Shown piece by piece: positions 48,551 through 60,753 of a stretch of DNA of 64,000 nt (positions within the stretch are counted from its first letter, which is position 1; every line of letters begins with the position of its first letter). Source of the stretch: Polydactylus sextarius (lineage: Eukaryota; Chordata; Actinopteri; Polynemidae); NCBI GenBank assembly GCA_016801845.1, contig CM028923.1, forward strand, positions 16,003,679 through 16,067,678, read 5' to 3'. The notes under the pieces are model-generated. The model saw nothing but the letters and a program-made list of their open reading frames with translations, was not told where the DNA came from and made no database searches. The position numbers were made by a program, and so were the translations under genes.

Positions 48551-51500
48551 TCACTCGTGTTGTTCGATGATGATGTTCGATGATGGTGGAGGATGAAGCA
48601 GAGACTGTCTCCTGGTGTAGACTCCTTGTCTCCCATGGAAACTGTCTGACTGTGAAGAAGACTCCAGTTGAGGACTGAAAGCTCTGGTGCTGAAGGACGA
48701 GTCATCCAGGGAGAAGACGGGTCGACTGGCTTTCACCTGTTCATCACATAGATTACACCTGTTTATCACACAGATTACACCTGTTGATTACACGGATTAC
48801 ACCTGTTGATCACATTGATTACACCTGTTGATCACATTGATTACACCTGTTGATCACATTGATTACGCCTGTTGAACACACAGATTACACCTGTTGATCA
48901 CAGTGATTACACCTGTTGATCACATTGATTCCACTTGTTGATCACAGATTACAGATTACAGTGTTTCTGTGTTTTCACCTGCAGCCGCACTTTCTGTATA
49001 AAACTTGAGTGTTTCCTGTGGACACGCTTCTACCCATTTGAGTTCTTTAAGCACAGTTTCTCCCTGATTCCTCTCCTCATCTCATCATTGCCACGTCTGT
49101 GTGATGCATGTGGAAAAAGAGGCAGTTCTGGTTTCCTGCCTCCATCTTCAGAGAACAACATTCATTCTGGAGTCTCCATCAGATTAGATGAGCAGGATCT
49201 TCTCAATGTGATGATGATTCACTCATGTGACTTGATCCATGTCAATATTTGAATTTAATCTGGATTAAGAAAATAAAAATCCTGTGGTTTTGTGATGTAA
49301 TCTCTCTGAGAATGGTCTTTACTCTTTAATGAAGCAGTGTGTTTGTTAACACCTTGTTTTTAGAACTTGATTTATACAGTTTCTCTGTAAATCAAAGGCT
49401 GGATTATATTTTTACTGTAAACAGGTTATATTCATGGATTAATAATCTGTATAATTGATAGTCTGTATAATTACTCATCTGTGTTGAAAAGAAACTTTTG
49501 ATTTACCCTGCCTTTTCATTATCAATTACACATATGTAAACATCATCATGTGTTTATTTATATGACTCTCTGGTCCAAATCAGATCCAGAACCTTCAAAA
49601 ACCAGACCTCCAAATCCCTAAAACCTCCAGCAGACCCCCAATCTACACTGAGATCAGGCAGCACCCAACGGGTATCACTTAGGAGGCCACATATAACAAA
49701 TGTATATAATGTGTGAAACAGACATAATGCATGTGATATAATGTATATAACACATAACAAATCTAACATATGTGTATATTTAACCAAAAACACAACAAAG
49801 AATCACAACTGTGTGTTTGACACGAGGCTTTCACATCCACGACAACATGAAGCTACAGATTATTAACATGAAACACACACCTGCACCAACACAGACTTAT
49901 GACAGGCACAACATCATATTTAACTCACCGTCTGAAACCACAGTAAACTCTACAGGGACAGGAAACATTGTTTTAACCACAATGAACCACAATGAACCAC
50001 AGAAGAAGTAATATAAGAACACAGTCAGTCTGAGCCTGAATATTTGAATTCCTTTGATTTTAATCTGATAATAATCTGATACAGGTCCACAGACTCTGAG
50101 ACACAGGACATCGTTTTCTTCACTGTAAAAATGGACAAAGTTACTTCAAAGTGAAAAGAGATGATGAAGATGATGATGATATACATCATTTTGTCTGATA
50201 AACAACCGAACATTTGAATGTTTAATTTATGAGACGATAACATATTTCTATATACAGACATTTTAAAACAATTTGTCATCAGAAGTGATTAACCAATCAT
50301 TTGACATCATCTGACATCATCGTCAGTACATGTTACATTTGTAAGACTGTACATTACACATACTTGAACTATGGAGCTGTTGTAGCAGTAGTAGTAGTAG
50401 CAGGTACAGGCTTTGAGTAAATGTACTTTTCATTTTCCACCACAACATCATCGTGTGAATCGGTGTGTTGAACATGTGATCAGCTGTTGGTGGTCTGAGT
50501 CCAACTGGTGGATCTCAGTGTGCCCTGTCTGTTAGACCTGGTTCTGGTCTCAGCTGAGTCTGTGTTTCTATCACAGCAGCCGCTGGCACTGTCAGAGTCT
50601 TACAGGTGATGTAACATTTCAAACGTCTCATCAGGTGTTTGAAAGTGTCAGTGTTTGCGTTCGTACCACGTTCGGATGTTTTTCCAGAGCGATGCCTGTG
50701 TGTTCTTCAGGGTCTCTCTGCAAACGTCGGTTCCTCACTCCTCGAAGCAGCAGAAACATGAGAGCTGATAGAAACATCAACAGGATCAGTGCTGCAATTC
50801 CCCCTGCCAGTTTAGTGTCCACATCGCCGAACATCTGCTGCTCTGTAAACGCACCACGAGGAACTGAAAGCAGAGAGTTAATATCAGTGAACACAACAAG
50901 AAACTGTATGGGTCAATGAACACAACACGAAGAACAGGAGACAGTGGTCTACACATGGTAGAACTCACCTGCTTGTCCTCTCTGCAAAACTTCAATATCC
51001 ACTGAGGCTGTAACTTCTTCTCCTGATTCCTCATCTCTGGCTACAACCTGTTAATCAAACATCCAAAACAAAAGTTAAATTATTATAATTTATGATGATA
51101 ATGTGTTTGGAATATATATTATTATAAACAAATAAATATTTCTGAAAAAAATGTTGACAATTGAACAATTAAAGACAGAGCTGATGCTAGTGAAGTGGAT
51201 TCATACTGTGAAAACTTTAGTCCGAATCTAAAGTCCTTCACCACCATATTGGAAGTCATGTTTCATGCTGTTTTTCAGTTGACATTATGGTTTGACATCA
51301 CATATGTAACTTAATAAAACAAAACTCCCCTGCAGTATGTGTCTGTCGAAGGCATGCAGCTGGTCTGTCCTGGCGATCAGGACCCCTGTCTGGGTGACTT
51401 GGTACAGTGCAGATGGAGGATGTAGGGAGTAGTGGATGTTGGGATTCAGGCCCTGTGATTGAACAGCAGCAATGACTCACCAGGTGTGATTCAGGTGATA

Positions 51501-54500
51501 ATACAGGGAGACTGTCTTAAGTCTTGTCAGGTGTTCTTACGTCAGAGAAGTCGCGGTCCGACACCCGGACCTGTAAGACCTGGTTCCCATAGGTGGAGAC
51601 GATGGAGGCAGGGCTGGAGTTCTGAATGATGAACCCTTTAAAGGTGGTTGTGTTGAAAACCGGGGGGAACTTGTTCTCATATAGGACTCTGACCACAGCG
51701 GACGCCACACTGTACTTGAGCCGGTCGTCCACCTGACACACCTGGAGAGGTGAGGAAGAGCAGATTAGACACTGTTCTGGTCCAACTAAGTAAACAGGAA
51801 GTAGATTTGTTACCATGATGGTGAGCGTGAAGTTTGGCATCAGTCGTTGGTCTTCCACACGTCGGGTCAATCTGAGCTCACCTGTCCTGTTGTTGATGAC
51901 AAACCTGCCCTGGTCGTCACCTGTGGGGTCAGATTAATACAGATTAACAGCCTTGTGTCCTCACGTTTGACTGATGTGATATCAGATGATGTCAAATGTT
52001 AGATCTGGAGTTAGACCCTGACCTGACAGGATACTGTAGAGCAGGGGCGTGTTGATTGCTTTGTCTCCATCTTCAGCTTTTATAGGACCAGGAGAAAAGT
52101 CCAGAATAACATCCTGAAACACAAACACAAATAACATCTGGTTATCTGATTTTATTGTCATGTGTTGGGAGTTAATTAAAAAAGGAAGAAAGCATGGTTC
52201 AGTATTAGTTACCATGGTGATTTATGTAAGTAAATGAACCAAACCAAAAACCTTGGTTCACAGTTCAGAACCCTAGTGTTTGTGCGTGATTGTTGTGTTT
52301 ACCTGGTGTTTGTGTGAGATGTTGGCCATGTAAGTGGGGCTCATGCAGACAGGAACACCTGGAGAAACAGGTGTACAGGGCAGGAAAATAGGATACTGGT
52401 CATCTCCATCCTCGACGTTCACAGTTAAAACAGTTGACGTGTTGAACTTGTCCACTGTGTTTGTTTCCTGTTTCATCATCATACAAAACAAATTATCAGT
52501 ACAAAGTCATGTTTGTGTCAGTTAGCAGTTAATAATCAGTTACTAGTTTCAGCAAATTTATCTTAAAATCTCTTGAGTTTCGTGTCTCTGTTTGACTGGC
52601 AGTTTTTTAGTATGAATTACCGGTAATATAAATTAGGACAGAGACTCACCTGGGCCCAGATGATGACCTCCAGTTGAGGTTTGGTCTCATAATCCAGAGG
52701 TTTGTTCAGAACTACTTTTCCACTGTTTGGTGCATCGACCCTGAAGAACATGGCATCAGGCTGCAAGAGACAGGAGACAGGTTCACTCAGTCATGTGACT
52801 CCAAGTCTTTCATAATAGACAAAGGTATGTGGACAGGTGTGATCTTACTGATGATTGGTCAATGGTGTAAGTGAGCATGTCTTCATCTCCATCGACAGCC
52901 TTCACCGTGAAAATGACAGAGTTCACTGATGTCAGCTGCAGACACAGGGGCAATTGGATGCAGATACTGTTAACTTGCAGATACTTGCTCCACTGACTTT
53001 ACTGCCCCACTAAACACTGGTGAACTGCCGGGATTCAAACTGGCGATCACTTCGCTGCTTATGTGCTGAAGAGGTGTGCCCTAGCCACTCGACTATCTGG
53101 ACGCTCCATGGGGGTTTTATCATATAATTGTGGACAACAGGGGTCTGTGGGAAAGTTTAGATCTCCCCTTTAAAAATGTTCAAGGTAGCTGTCTCTTCAT
53201 TCAGAAAGTCTGAGTCTAAAAGTTTAAGTGTTCCTAAAACCAGACACAGTGAAGCATCAAGCCTCCTCAAGCAGTCTTCAGGTGAGCATGAGCATATGAC
53301 TTCCTGTCTGATCATGTGACAGTGAATCAACTAAAATCACAGCTCAGGATGTTAGTGGAGCAGCAGCTAACAGGTTATTCTGTCATGTTAACAAGCCACA
53401 TTTTAGTCACTGTTACTTAAGATATGATATGAGCACAGAAAGAAGAAGAGAGACACACAGGTACAGATCTGAGACCAGTCAACACTGGGCAGGATGCTGG
53501 TACAACTAGGGGATTGATTTCAAAATTCTAATCAGTAAACAGATGAGGTCATCATTTTTACCTCACTGATGCGGAATGGTTTAATGTCCTGATCAAAGCT
53601 TGGTTTGTTGTCGTTTTCATTCACAATCTCCACCAGGATCCTTATGCGGTTCTGAGGAAACAGATTCATTCACTGTTCAGATCAAAGTCCTACTCATTTC
53701 CTCATTTACTCAGATAGGTGACGTACCTGCACGATACCTTCCTCATAACAGGTGAGCTCTGCCACCAGCAGTGGTCCCAAAACCTGAGAGACAGGCAGAC
53801 TGTGGATTATTTACTGTGGATTATCCAGTGAGACATGTTCACATACAGGTGCTGGTCACTAATGTGTGTACCTCTCTATCCAGAACTTTGGACGACGAGG
53901 CATTTAGTCTGATGGTGCGACCCTCTAAGTAGAACCAGTCAACGTTGCCTCCGGTCAGACACAGTCTGATGGTGTTAGCTCCTGGATCTCCTTTGATATG
54001 AATGTAAGTAATGAACTGACCTGCTGGACTGTTCTCTTTGACTGAGACAAAGATGTCCGACTCTCCCAAACACATATTGGCTGAAGACCAAAAACAAAGG
54101 AAGAGTCATGAACTTGTCAGTTTGTATTAACTGTGGTGGCGAGAATCACTGTCAGCAAAAATCTAGTGTGACTATTTTAGGCCATCACATCAGGATCATA
54201 TTAGATTTAATTTAATCTACTTGTTCAGCTGTTTTAAAAAAAACAAGTAGAAAAAATAGTTATGTAGAAAAACATATTGACATTTTTTAGAGTAAAGAAG
54301 AAATGTGAGTAATTTATCATCTTTATATTAACCACATCAGCTAACAACCCAAATACACCAAAGCTTCAGAATCTTAATAATCTTTATATATGACTTTTTG
54401 TGATTTTTTGAATGACAACAATAAAAATGAAAGATAAAACCATAAACTAAAATAACTGACACATTAATAATTTGGGTTGAACTGTAATTGACCATCACAG

Positions 54501-55440
54501 GCACCATCCACATCATGCATCACTGTGTCTCTATTTGCTGGACAGACGGGAAAGGGACAAAACAGGAAAGTTGTGGTTAAAACTGGAGCTTCTAATGTTT
54601 ACATATAAATGTCATATTCAATCAACAGCTGGGAAGATAGTGAAGACCATACATGTTTTTTTCCACTGTTTATCCCAGTTCTGTTTCAGTGACAACAGGT
54701 CAAAATGGTGGTCCAGGTGTCCCCAGAGACAGTCCAGCATACTCATGGAGGATCCCAAACTGTTACCAGACTGGATGAGACATATAATGTCTCCAGTGTT
54801 TTCTGGGTCTACTTCAAAGTCTCCAACCATTTGCAGACTTTGAAAATATTTAATGGGTGGTATCCAAGATGCTCCTGATCAGATGAAACACCTCAACTGC
54901 CTCCCAAAGCAGCAGTTCTGCTCTGACCTCCTTATCCTATTTCCAATAGTCCAAAGAGAGAAAACTAATTTCACCACTTTATATCCACCATCACTACTCA
55001 AAGCTCATGACCACAGAATGTAGATCAACTGGTAAGTTTCTCAACTACTTCAGTGACTTTTGTTAAGTGTATGGAGACCCCAGTGAACAAACCTGCAAAG
55101 TGTCCAAGATAAGTCCCAGATAAAAAAAAAAAAACTTAGTCTAAAATAGGAAGTAATGGACGGAGAGGACCAAGATCAACACTAGAGGACTGAGGACAGA
55201 CAGGAAGTCAACTCACAGACAGAGTCATCTCTGTAGCTGTTACATTTACTGTCTAGATGAGGTGTTACTGTCCTGGTGAAAGTTTGTCTGTGTGACTCAT
55301 CACTGCCAGCAGGGGGAGACAGAGTGTTACACTACATTGTTAAACCACACACCTGACTTGATGTTCTTACCTGTGACAACATGATAACACCTGAGCACCA
55401 CCTGCCACAGAAGCAGCAGTCTGCAGGGGTTCAGCATCAT
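48551..55440 (-). CDS. cdhr5: Cadherin-related family member 5-like, short form without mucin repeats
   Basis: CDHR5 pairs with CDHR2 at microvillus tips to organise the brush border. Exons 5' to 3': 55440-55371, 54080-53872, 53783-53727, 53651-53562, 52935-52849, 52760-52650, 52467-52303, 52113-52023, 51920-51814, 51741-51541, 51452-51330, 51047-50969, 50863-50667, 48736-48551. These total 590 residues. The signal peptide includes CRLLLLWQVVLRCYHVV. Cadherin repeats contain VEIVNENDNKPSF, AVDGDEDMLTYTI and ARDEESGEE. Human CDHR5 is matched at YPIFLPCT...VCMSP and SPGPIKAEDGDKAINTPLLY. The transmembrane segment is about residues 484-504 (IAALILLMFLSALMFLLL). The last exon is inferred: phase 0, Ser-rich, ending NIIIEQHE. 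If its donor at 50,667 is skipped, the protein ends sooner at 50,631 (TLTLSNT). The exon ending at 51,330 has a GG donor. The human mucin-type region is absent. Confidence 0.8.
48737..48960 (-). repeat. About 22-bp minisatellite abutting the last cdhr5 exon
   Basis: About ten units of ATTACACCTGTTGATCACATTG (plus strand), shown in two pieces here as ATTACACCTGTTGATC and ACATTG, run rightward from the acceptor of the final cdhr5 exon. Unit sequence varies (CACATAG, CACACAG, CACGG, CACAGTG). On the minus strand each unit contains AACAGGTG, and the real acceptor reads GATGAACAG|GTGAAAG. Confidence 0.9.
53020..53109 (-). repeat. tRNA-derived SINE-like fragment in a cdhr5 intron
   Basis: On the minus strand TAGTCGAGTGGCTAGGGC fits a pol III A box and GTTTGAATCCCGG fits a B box, about 45 bases apart. 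The rest does not fold clearly into a tRNA cloverleaf, so a SINE head or tRNA pseudogene is more likely than a working tRNA. Confidence 0.45.
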
Positions 55441-56463
55441 CCTCCTCCTCCACCTAAATAACACACACAACCAGGTTCACCAGCTCATCTGCAACATAGA
55501 GCACTTTTTTTTAAAAAATCATCATTTATCTGCTCATTCGTTTGTATATCATTTGTCATCCAGTCACCACAGTGAGGTGTCAGACCTGTGTGATCCAGCT
55601 CACCAAGTTAATCACACATTCTTAATAATTTAGTGTTTAGATCTGATTTAAAACATTGTGTAATGATGAATGACCTCATGCTGTTCAACTGTAAATGTAT
55701 TTTAAATTACTTTTCTTATTGATTTAAATATTTTAAAGATTTATCATCAATGTCACTGTTGCAAACAGAAGAAAATAATGTGTTGGACAAAAGGAGACAT
55801 CCTAAAGAATCGCAGTGAATCTTAGATGTTTAACAAACTCAACTGCGAATGAATTAAAATATAAAACAAAGGTCAGAGGTAATATTTTTTTCACTGTCTG
55901 GTCTTTGTTTTCCTCCAGTAAAACAAGCTTGAGTGAACTGATGTCACAACAGGTACATGTGACAGATAATGGGGCGTCAGACTGACAATCTGTTCAGTGA
56001 TGCATAATAACACAACAAAAACAATCACTAATCTTTTGTCAGTGTGTTTGTTTGAGACACTCTTTAAACAGAAGCAGGATTTTTTGTTGATTCAAACCAC
56101 AACTGGTTTTGTTCTTAAACTCATGAACATATTTTAGCCTCAGTTTCTTATGCATGAAGCTAAACATCTGAAAGCATCTGTGTCATCACAAACAAATAAC
56201 ATCAGAAACAAACATTAAGCTGTATCAGGACACAGCTTTGGGTTTTAGAGAACATTCCATGTTACGTTAATGTTAGATTATATGTTAGAATATAACTTAT
56301 ATGTGTCATATGTCCTATAATCTGCACTGCTTCACATGTCTTCAAGCTTAACACATTTTCCTGTTTATTGAGTTACCTCATCCACCAAACATACTCGAGT
56401 CATGTCTACAGACTATGAACAGAAACACATACATGTACATATGACTATCTACTCAGTGCTCAC

Positions 56464-56612
56464 CTTTCTCTCCCGTTGGTCTACAGACAGTTGGAGTCTC
56501 TCGCCCTCCAACTGTTCAGGTCTCCTGCTCCCAGCTTCATGTTGTCACAGTTTTCATTTTTTCAGAATCTGAGGTTATTGTTCCGGGAGAACAGAGTCCA
56601 GCCTATGTTTGC

Positions 56613-56625
<13 letters not shown>
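56464..56625 (-). other. cdhr5: cdhr5 noncoding first exon (5' UTR)
   Basis: A donor GAAAG|GTGAGCAC on the minus strand at 56,464/56,463 closes a purine/pyrimidine-mixed leader. The next acceptor, TTATTTAG near 55,453, precedes the ATG ATG start. A (GT)n tract with a GA run (56,611-56,660) lies at its upstream edge. The 5' limit is an estimate. Confidence 0.4.
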
Positions 56626-56647
<22 letters not shown>

Positions 56648-57299
56648 AGAGAGAGAGAGCATTAGCAGAGGCTTAAAGCGCGTTAATGAGCAGGATAAGT
56701 AGGCCACTGAGCTGCAGGCCTGTTGGTGTGAGGGCAGCGGATGGTCTGTGTATATTATCAGCTGATATCTGTCACAGGAAGTATTGAAGTATTTACTGTA
56801 CTAATACTTCAGGACTATCAAAGTAAATGTCCTGACTCTGCACAATGACCTCAGTCTTCATCTCTTTGTTCATGTTCATCCTTTAACCCCTCACTGTCTC
56901 TCCATTTGAACGAGGATTACATGTGTGCTGATTGGGCCATGTCGCTGTCAATCAACAAATCAATAATTCTGGTTGTTATGAACAAAATTGAGTCTTTGCA
57001 CCTGATCAAATGTGTTAAATGAGCCAGATTTCATCTTACTGATTGTCTTAGTGTGTATAGTTGTGTCTTAGTTTCACATTATCACCATCCTCATCAGCTA
57101 CCAATCAGTTGACCTATTTGTCTTTTCGTTCTTTGACCTTTTTTGTGTAAACAGACCGAAGGTCTGGTTTGTCCTGAAGCTGCTCATCATCACATCATCA
57201 CATTGTGCTCAGATACTTTTCCTGTTCTGTCAGAGTATGTATAAAGACCTGGTTCTGGGTCTAGAGCGGGTCATTAAAAGACTGGGTTTAGATTGAGTT

Positions 57300-58150
57300 G
57301 TCTAGAATGTCGAAGTTAACATGCTGGATTTTATCCAAGCCATTGATGTGGATCCATTGGTGCAGGTAGAGCATCGTAGGTGGTCCTGATTATGAAACAG
57401 CTCTTTCAATGTGATTTTGTTATTTTCCACCATATCCCAGTTCCACAGTTTTTGGACTGTGAGACTGCAGTCACACATCTTGCTGCCACATATTTCTGCC
57501 AGATCTCAGTAACCACAAGCTTACTTCTTTCAGTGGATGTAGCTATTGTAAATCTGCCTCTGCTCTGCTAAACTTAACCCAAAATGTCTCTATGTCTGAG
57601 AGTTGATACTGCCAGGTGCACATTGTCCACTTTTAGTGTCTGGTCCCATACCTGCCAATTATTGTGTAGGAGCAGCTGCTTTATCACTGCATCAGGGAAC
57701 ATTTGTACTCTTCAGTAAGGCTTGAGACAGGCAGCACTGTGTTTATACAGGGCAATACTGCTGAGGTAAAGTGGGAGTACAAACCATTTCTTGATGTATA
57801 AGTTGACGGTTCTCTTGACCTTGGCGTTGGGGACTTCGTAGACTGTTAGTAGAGCCCACATTAGATGAGGGAGCAATCCAAAGTGCAAGTACCACAATGT
57901 CAACTTGCCAGGGAGAGCAGTCTGAAATGGTCTCTTTCTATAGTCGGTCAATCTGAATTAAGTTTCTAAGACTCACATTTATCAGCGCACTCAGTGCTTG
58001 ACAGGTTGCTCTGATACCACTGGAATGCATGTTTCACTGATATGGACTCTCTGTTCCATGAGTTTTCCTCAGACAATGGATATATATCATCATCGTTTGG
58101 TACATGCCATGATTGAGATAAGGATCAACATATCATCCATTCTGCCTTTG
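57300..58150 (-). mobile_element. Degenerate reverse-transcriptase remnant (non-LTR-like)
   Basis: The minus-strand reading at 57,951-57,712 contains PGKLTLWYLHFGLLPHLMWA, LLTVYEVPNAKVKRTVN and YIKKWFVLPLYLSSIALY. This order is found in the region after the catalytic core of a reverse-transcriptase-like ORF that is abundant in fish genomes. Flanking sequence continues in broken frames. No catalytic motif is left, so the element is dead. Confidence 0.55.
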
Positions 58151-58945
58151 TTCTAACTTCCAATAGTTGCCAGGTTGTTGTGTATTCTGATGTTGTTCCT
58201 GATAATGACTGACTGTGTTCATCACTGAAGAAAAACAGTCAGCTGGCTCTACCCTCAACCTGACACAGTTTTAATATGCAGTATTTACAGTTTCATGCCT
58301 CTGAGGTATTTGCTGACAGTGGAAACTATTAATAATCTGATTGTCTCTAATAATAATTGTATGTAATTGTCTAATAATCTATTAAACTGCAGGTGATGAT
58401 CTGACAAAACATTATCACTAAACCTGTTAAAAATTCAAAATAGACTGAAGCAGAAACTAGTTTAGAAAAAAAAATTCAGAGCTATAAAGATATGATTGCA
58501 TATACAATTATACCCAGTGAAAATAAATATAATTTATACATAGACCGTAATCATAAATAACCTTCATAGTTAAAACCTTTAATTAAAGTGTCAGATTCAT
58601 GCTGCCTCTGTCATGATATGAGTAGACAAAAGTGAAAACTAGTTTCGCTCTTTTTTAAAAGACCCACAAAATAAATGAGTGAAATTAATCTAAAGTGTTA
58701 TCTAAAGTCTAAAGTGAATCAAACATTTTCTGTTGCATAAAATCCTCAGTTTTCTGGATGGAGTTCTCACATGTTTGCGAGTAACATGAAGCTGACTTCC
58801 TGTCTCCTGTTGTCACTGGTGAGGAGGTCAGAAGTCACTGAACAGACATCAGTGTTATTAAATCTCTGAGTCAGTGACTCGTCTTACTTTAATATCCTGG
58901 ACTCATGTCAAAGGTTCCACTGAACACAACCACATTAAACCAGAC

Positions 58946-59213
<268 letters not shown>

Positions 59214-60260
59214 CCTGGATCTGTGAGACATTCAATGTGTCTGTATAAAATCACTTTTTCATGTTGCATCACTTTTACACTTCCCCCCTGATGGAGTAAA
59301 ATCAACCATATTCTAGACACAGGTCTGAACATGTTACGTGTTGCAGATGGGTGATATGTGTGCTTGGTGTTACTGTGGTAACCCTGAGTGGTTGCCATGG
59401 ATGTTGGGTGATAACCCCCACAGCACCCATCTCTCCTCCTCTCTGATGGAGGAGATTAAAATGTCAGTTGGCGATGAACCTGTTGCAGAACATCAGTCGG
59501 GTTTCTGTCCTGTAGGTGAGACAGTGACAGGTGGACAGAAGCGCCACCCACAAACATGTTATTAATTTGACTTGGCTTTGTTAGGGTGAGCAATAATCGG
59601 TCAATTAGACCTCAAATTAGACATCAATTATGATGATACTGAAGTGGAGGCCATGTTTACTTTAAATAAAAAATAAATTCTTCAAGACCTAAGAGCAGTT
59701 CCCTGAGCCTAGTGGTCTTCAGTAGTGTCGAAGACCAAAAAGTGTCTTCTGGACACTGAGGCAAGAACATCAGGTCTCAGCTCATGGTAAATGAAGAATC
59801 TCCTGCACTGTGACTCAGCTGAGTCCTGCTAATCTGAAATAATCAACCCGACAAGCAATTTAACCTGTAGGTCAACATTAACCAACACATGTCTCTGGAT
59901 GTTAGGACCTTTGTCCTCCACAGAAACAACTGAGACATAACGACCATCAGTGATTTGATGGTGGTTACTAAAACTGATTCAGGAAGTGGAGCTCGGTGTA
60001 ATTGCTGCTACTCCGTGTCTAAAGGAGCCAGTTAAAGTGGTTCATCTGATCAAGATGTCTCAGGATAGAGGTTTATTTCAGGTCTAACTCATAGCAGATA
60101 ATTTATCTGATCTGGGAACACCTGATGATCCTCTGAGAGGAGCTGGATTTTGTCTCTGGGCAGAGGGACCTTGTTGAAAAGTTGCCACTAGACCTGACGC
60201 TGGATCAGAGGCTGAACATGGATGATGGAGGATGAATAAAAAGACTACTTCTTTAATCAG

Positions 60261-60753
60261 TTTATTGTTTTTTATGTAATGACACAGACTGAGGTGTTTA
60301 CATGTTCACCTTCACATCACATATTAAACAAGATTCTCTTCTTTAATAAACACAGTATTTCAGTTTGTCTTCTTCAATCTCTCATGTTTTTCTCCAGACA
60401 AACGTCATGCTGTCTCAGCCTCAGCCACAAAAATATTGTTGATCTGTAAAATTTTCAAAAAACACCATGAATCACCATGAATATATCAAAACATTTATTA
60501 TCCTGCACATTCACATGTTTTATGCCTCTGGGCTGCGACAGTAATCTGACTACTGCGTATTAATGACTGACACATAGTTACTACCGTCAAAATAACAGCT
60601 TGAAACGTGATTTGAAACCTTCAAAGTAAGAGAGTCTGAAACTTTCAGTCTAGCTGAGATCTTAATTAAGGCTTTGGTCACGTAACTGTGTTTGTTCGCG
60701 TGGAGGAAGGTTTAAAGAATCAGTCTGAAGACAAACTGAGGGCAGTTGTAGTT
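60261..60753 (-). other. drd4: drd4 3' UTR
   Basis: Minus-strand AATAAA at 60,266-60,261 is a candidate poly(A) signal, about 490 bases after the stop; others lie nearer the stop. No exon is seen in this stretch. Confidence 0.4.

Noticed and set aside
48740..48960. CRISPR-like array
   Set aside because: The units are contiguous and about 22 bp with no unique spacers, in a vertebrate intron; it is a minisatellite.
53020..53109. A functional tRNA gene
   Set aside because: A and B boxes are present but no acceptor stem or anticodon arm could be paired by eye.
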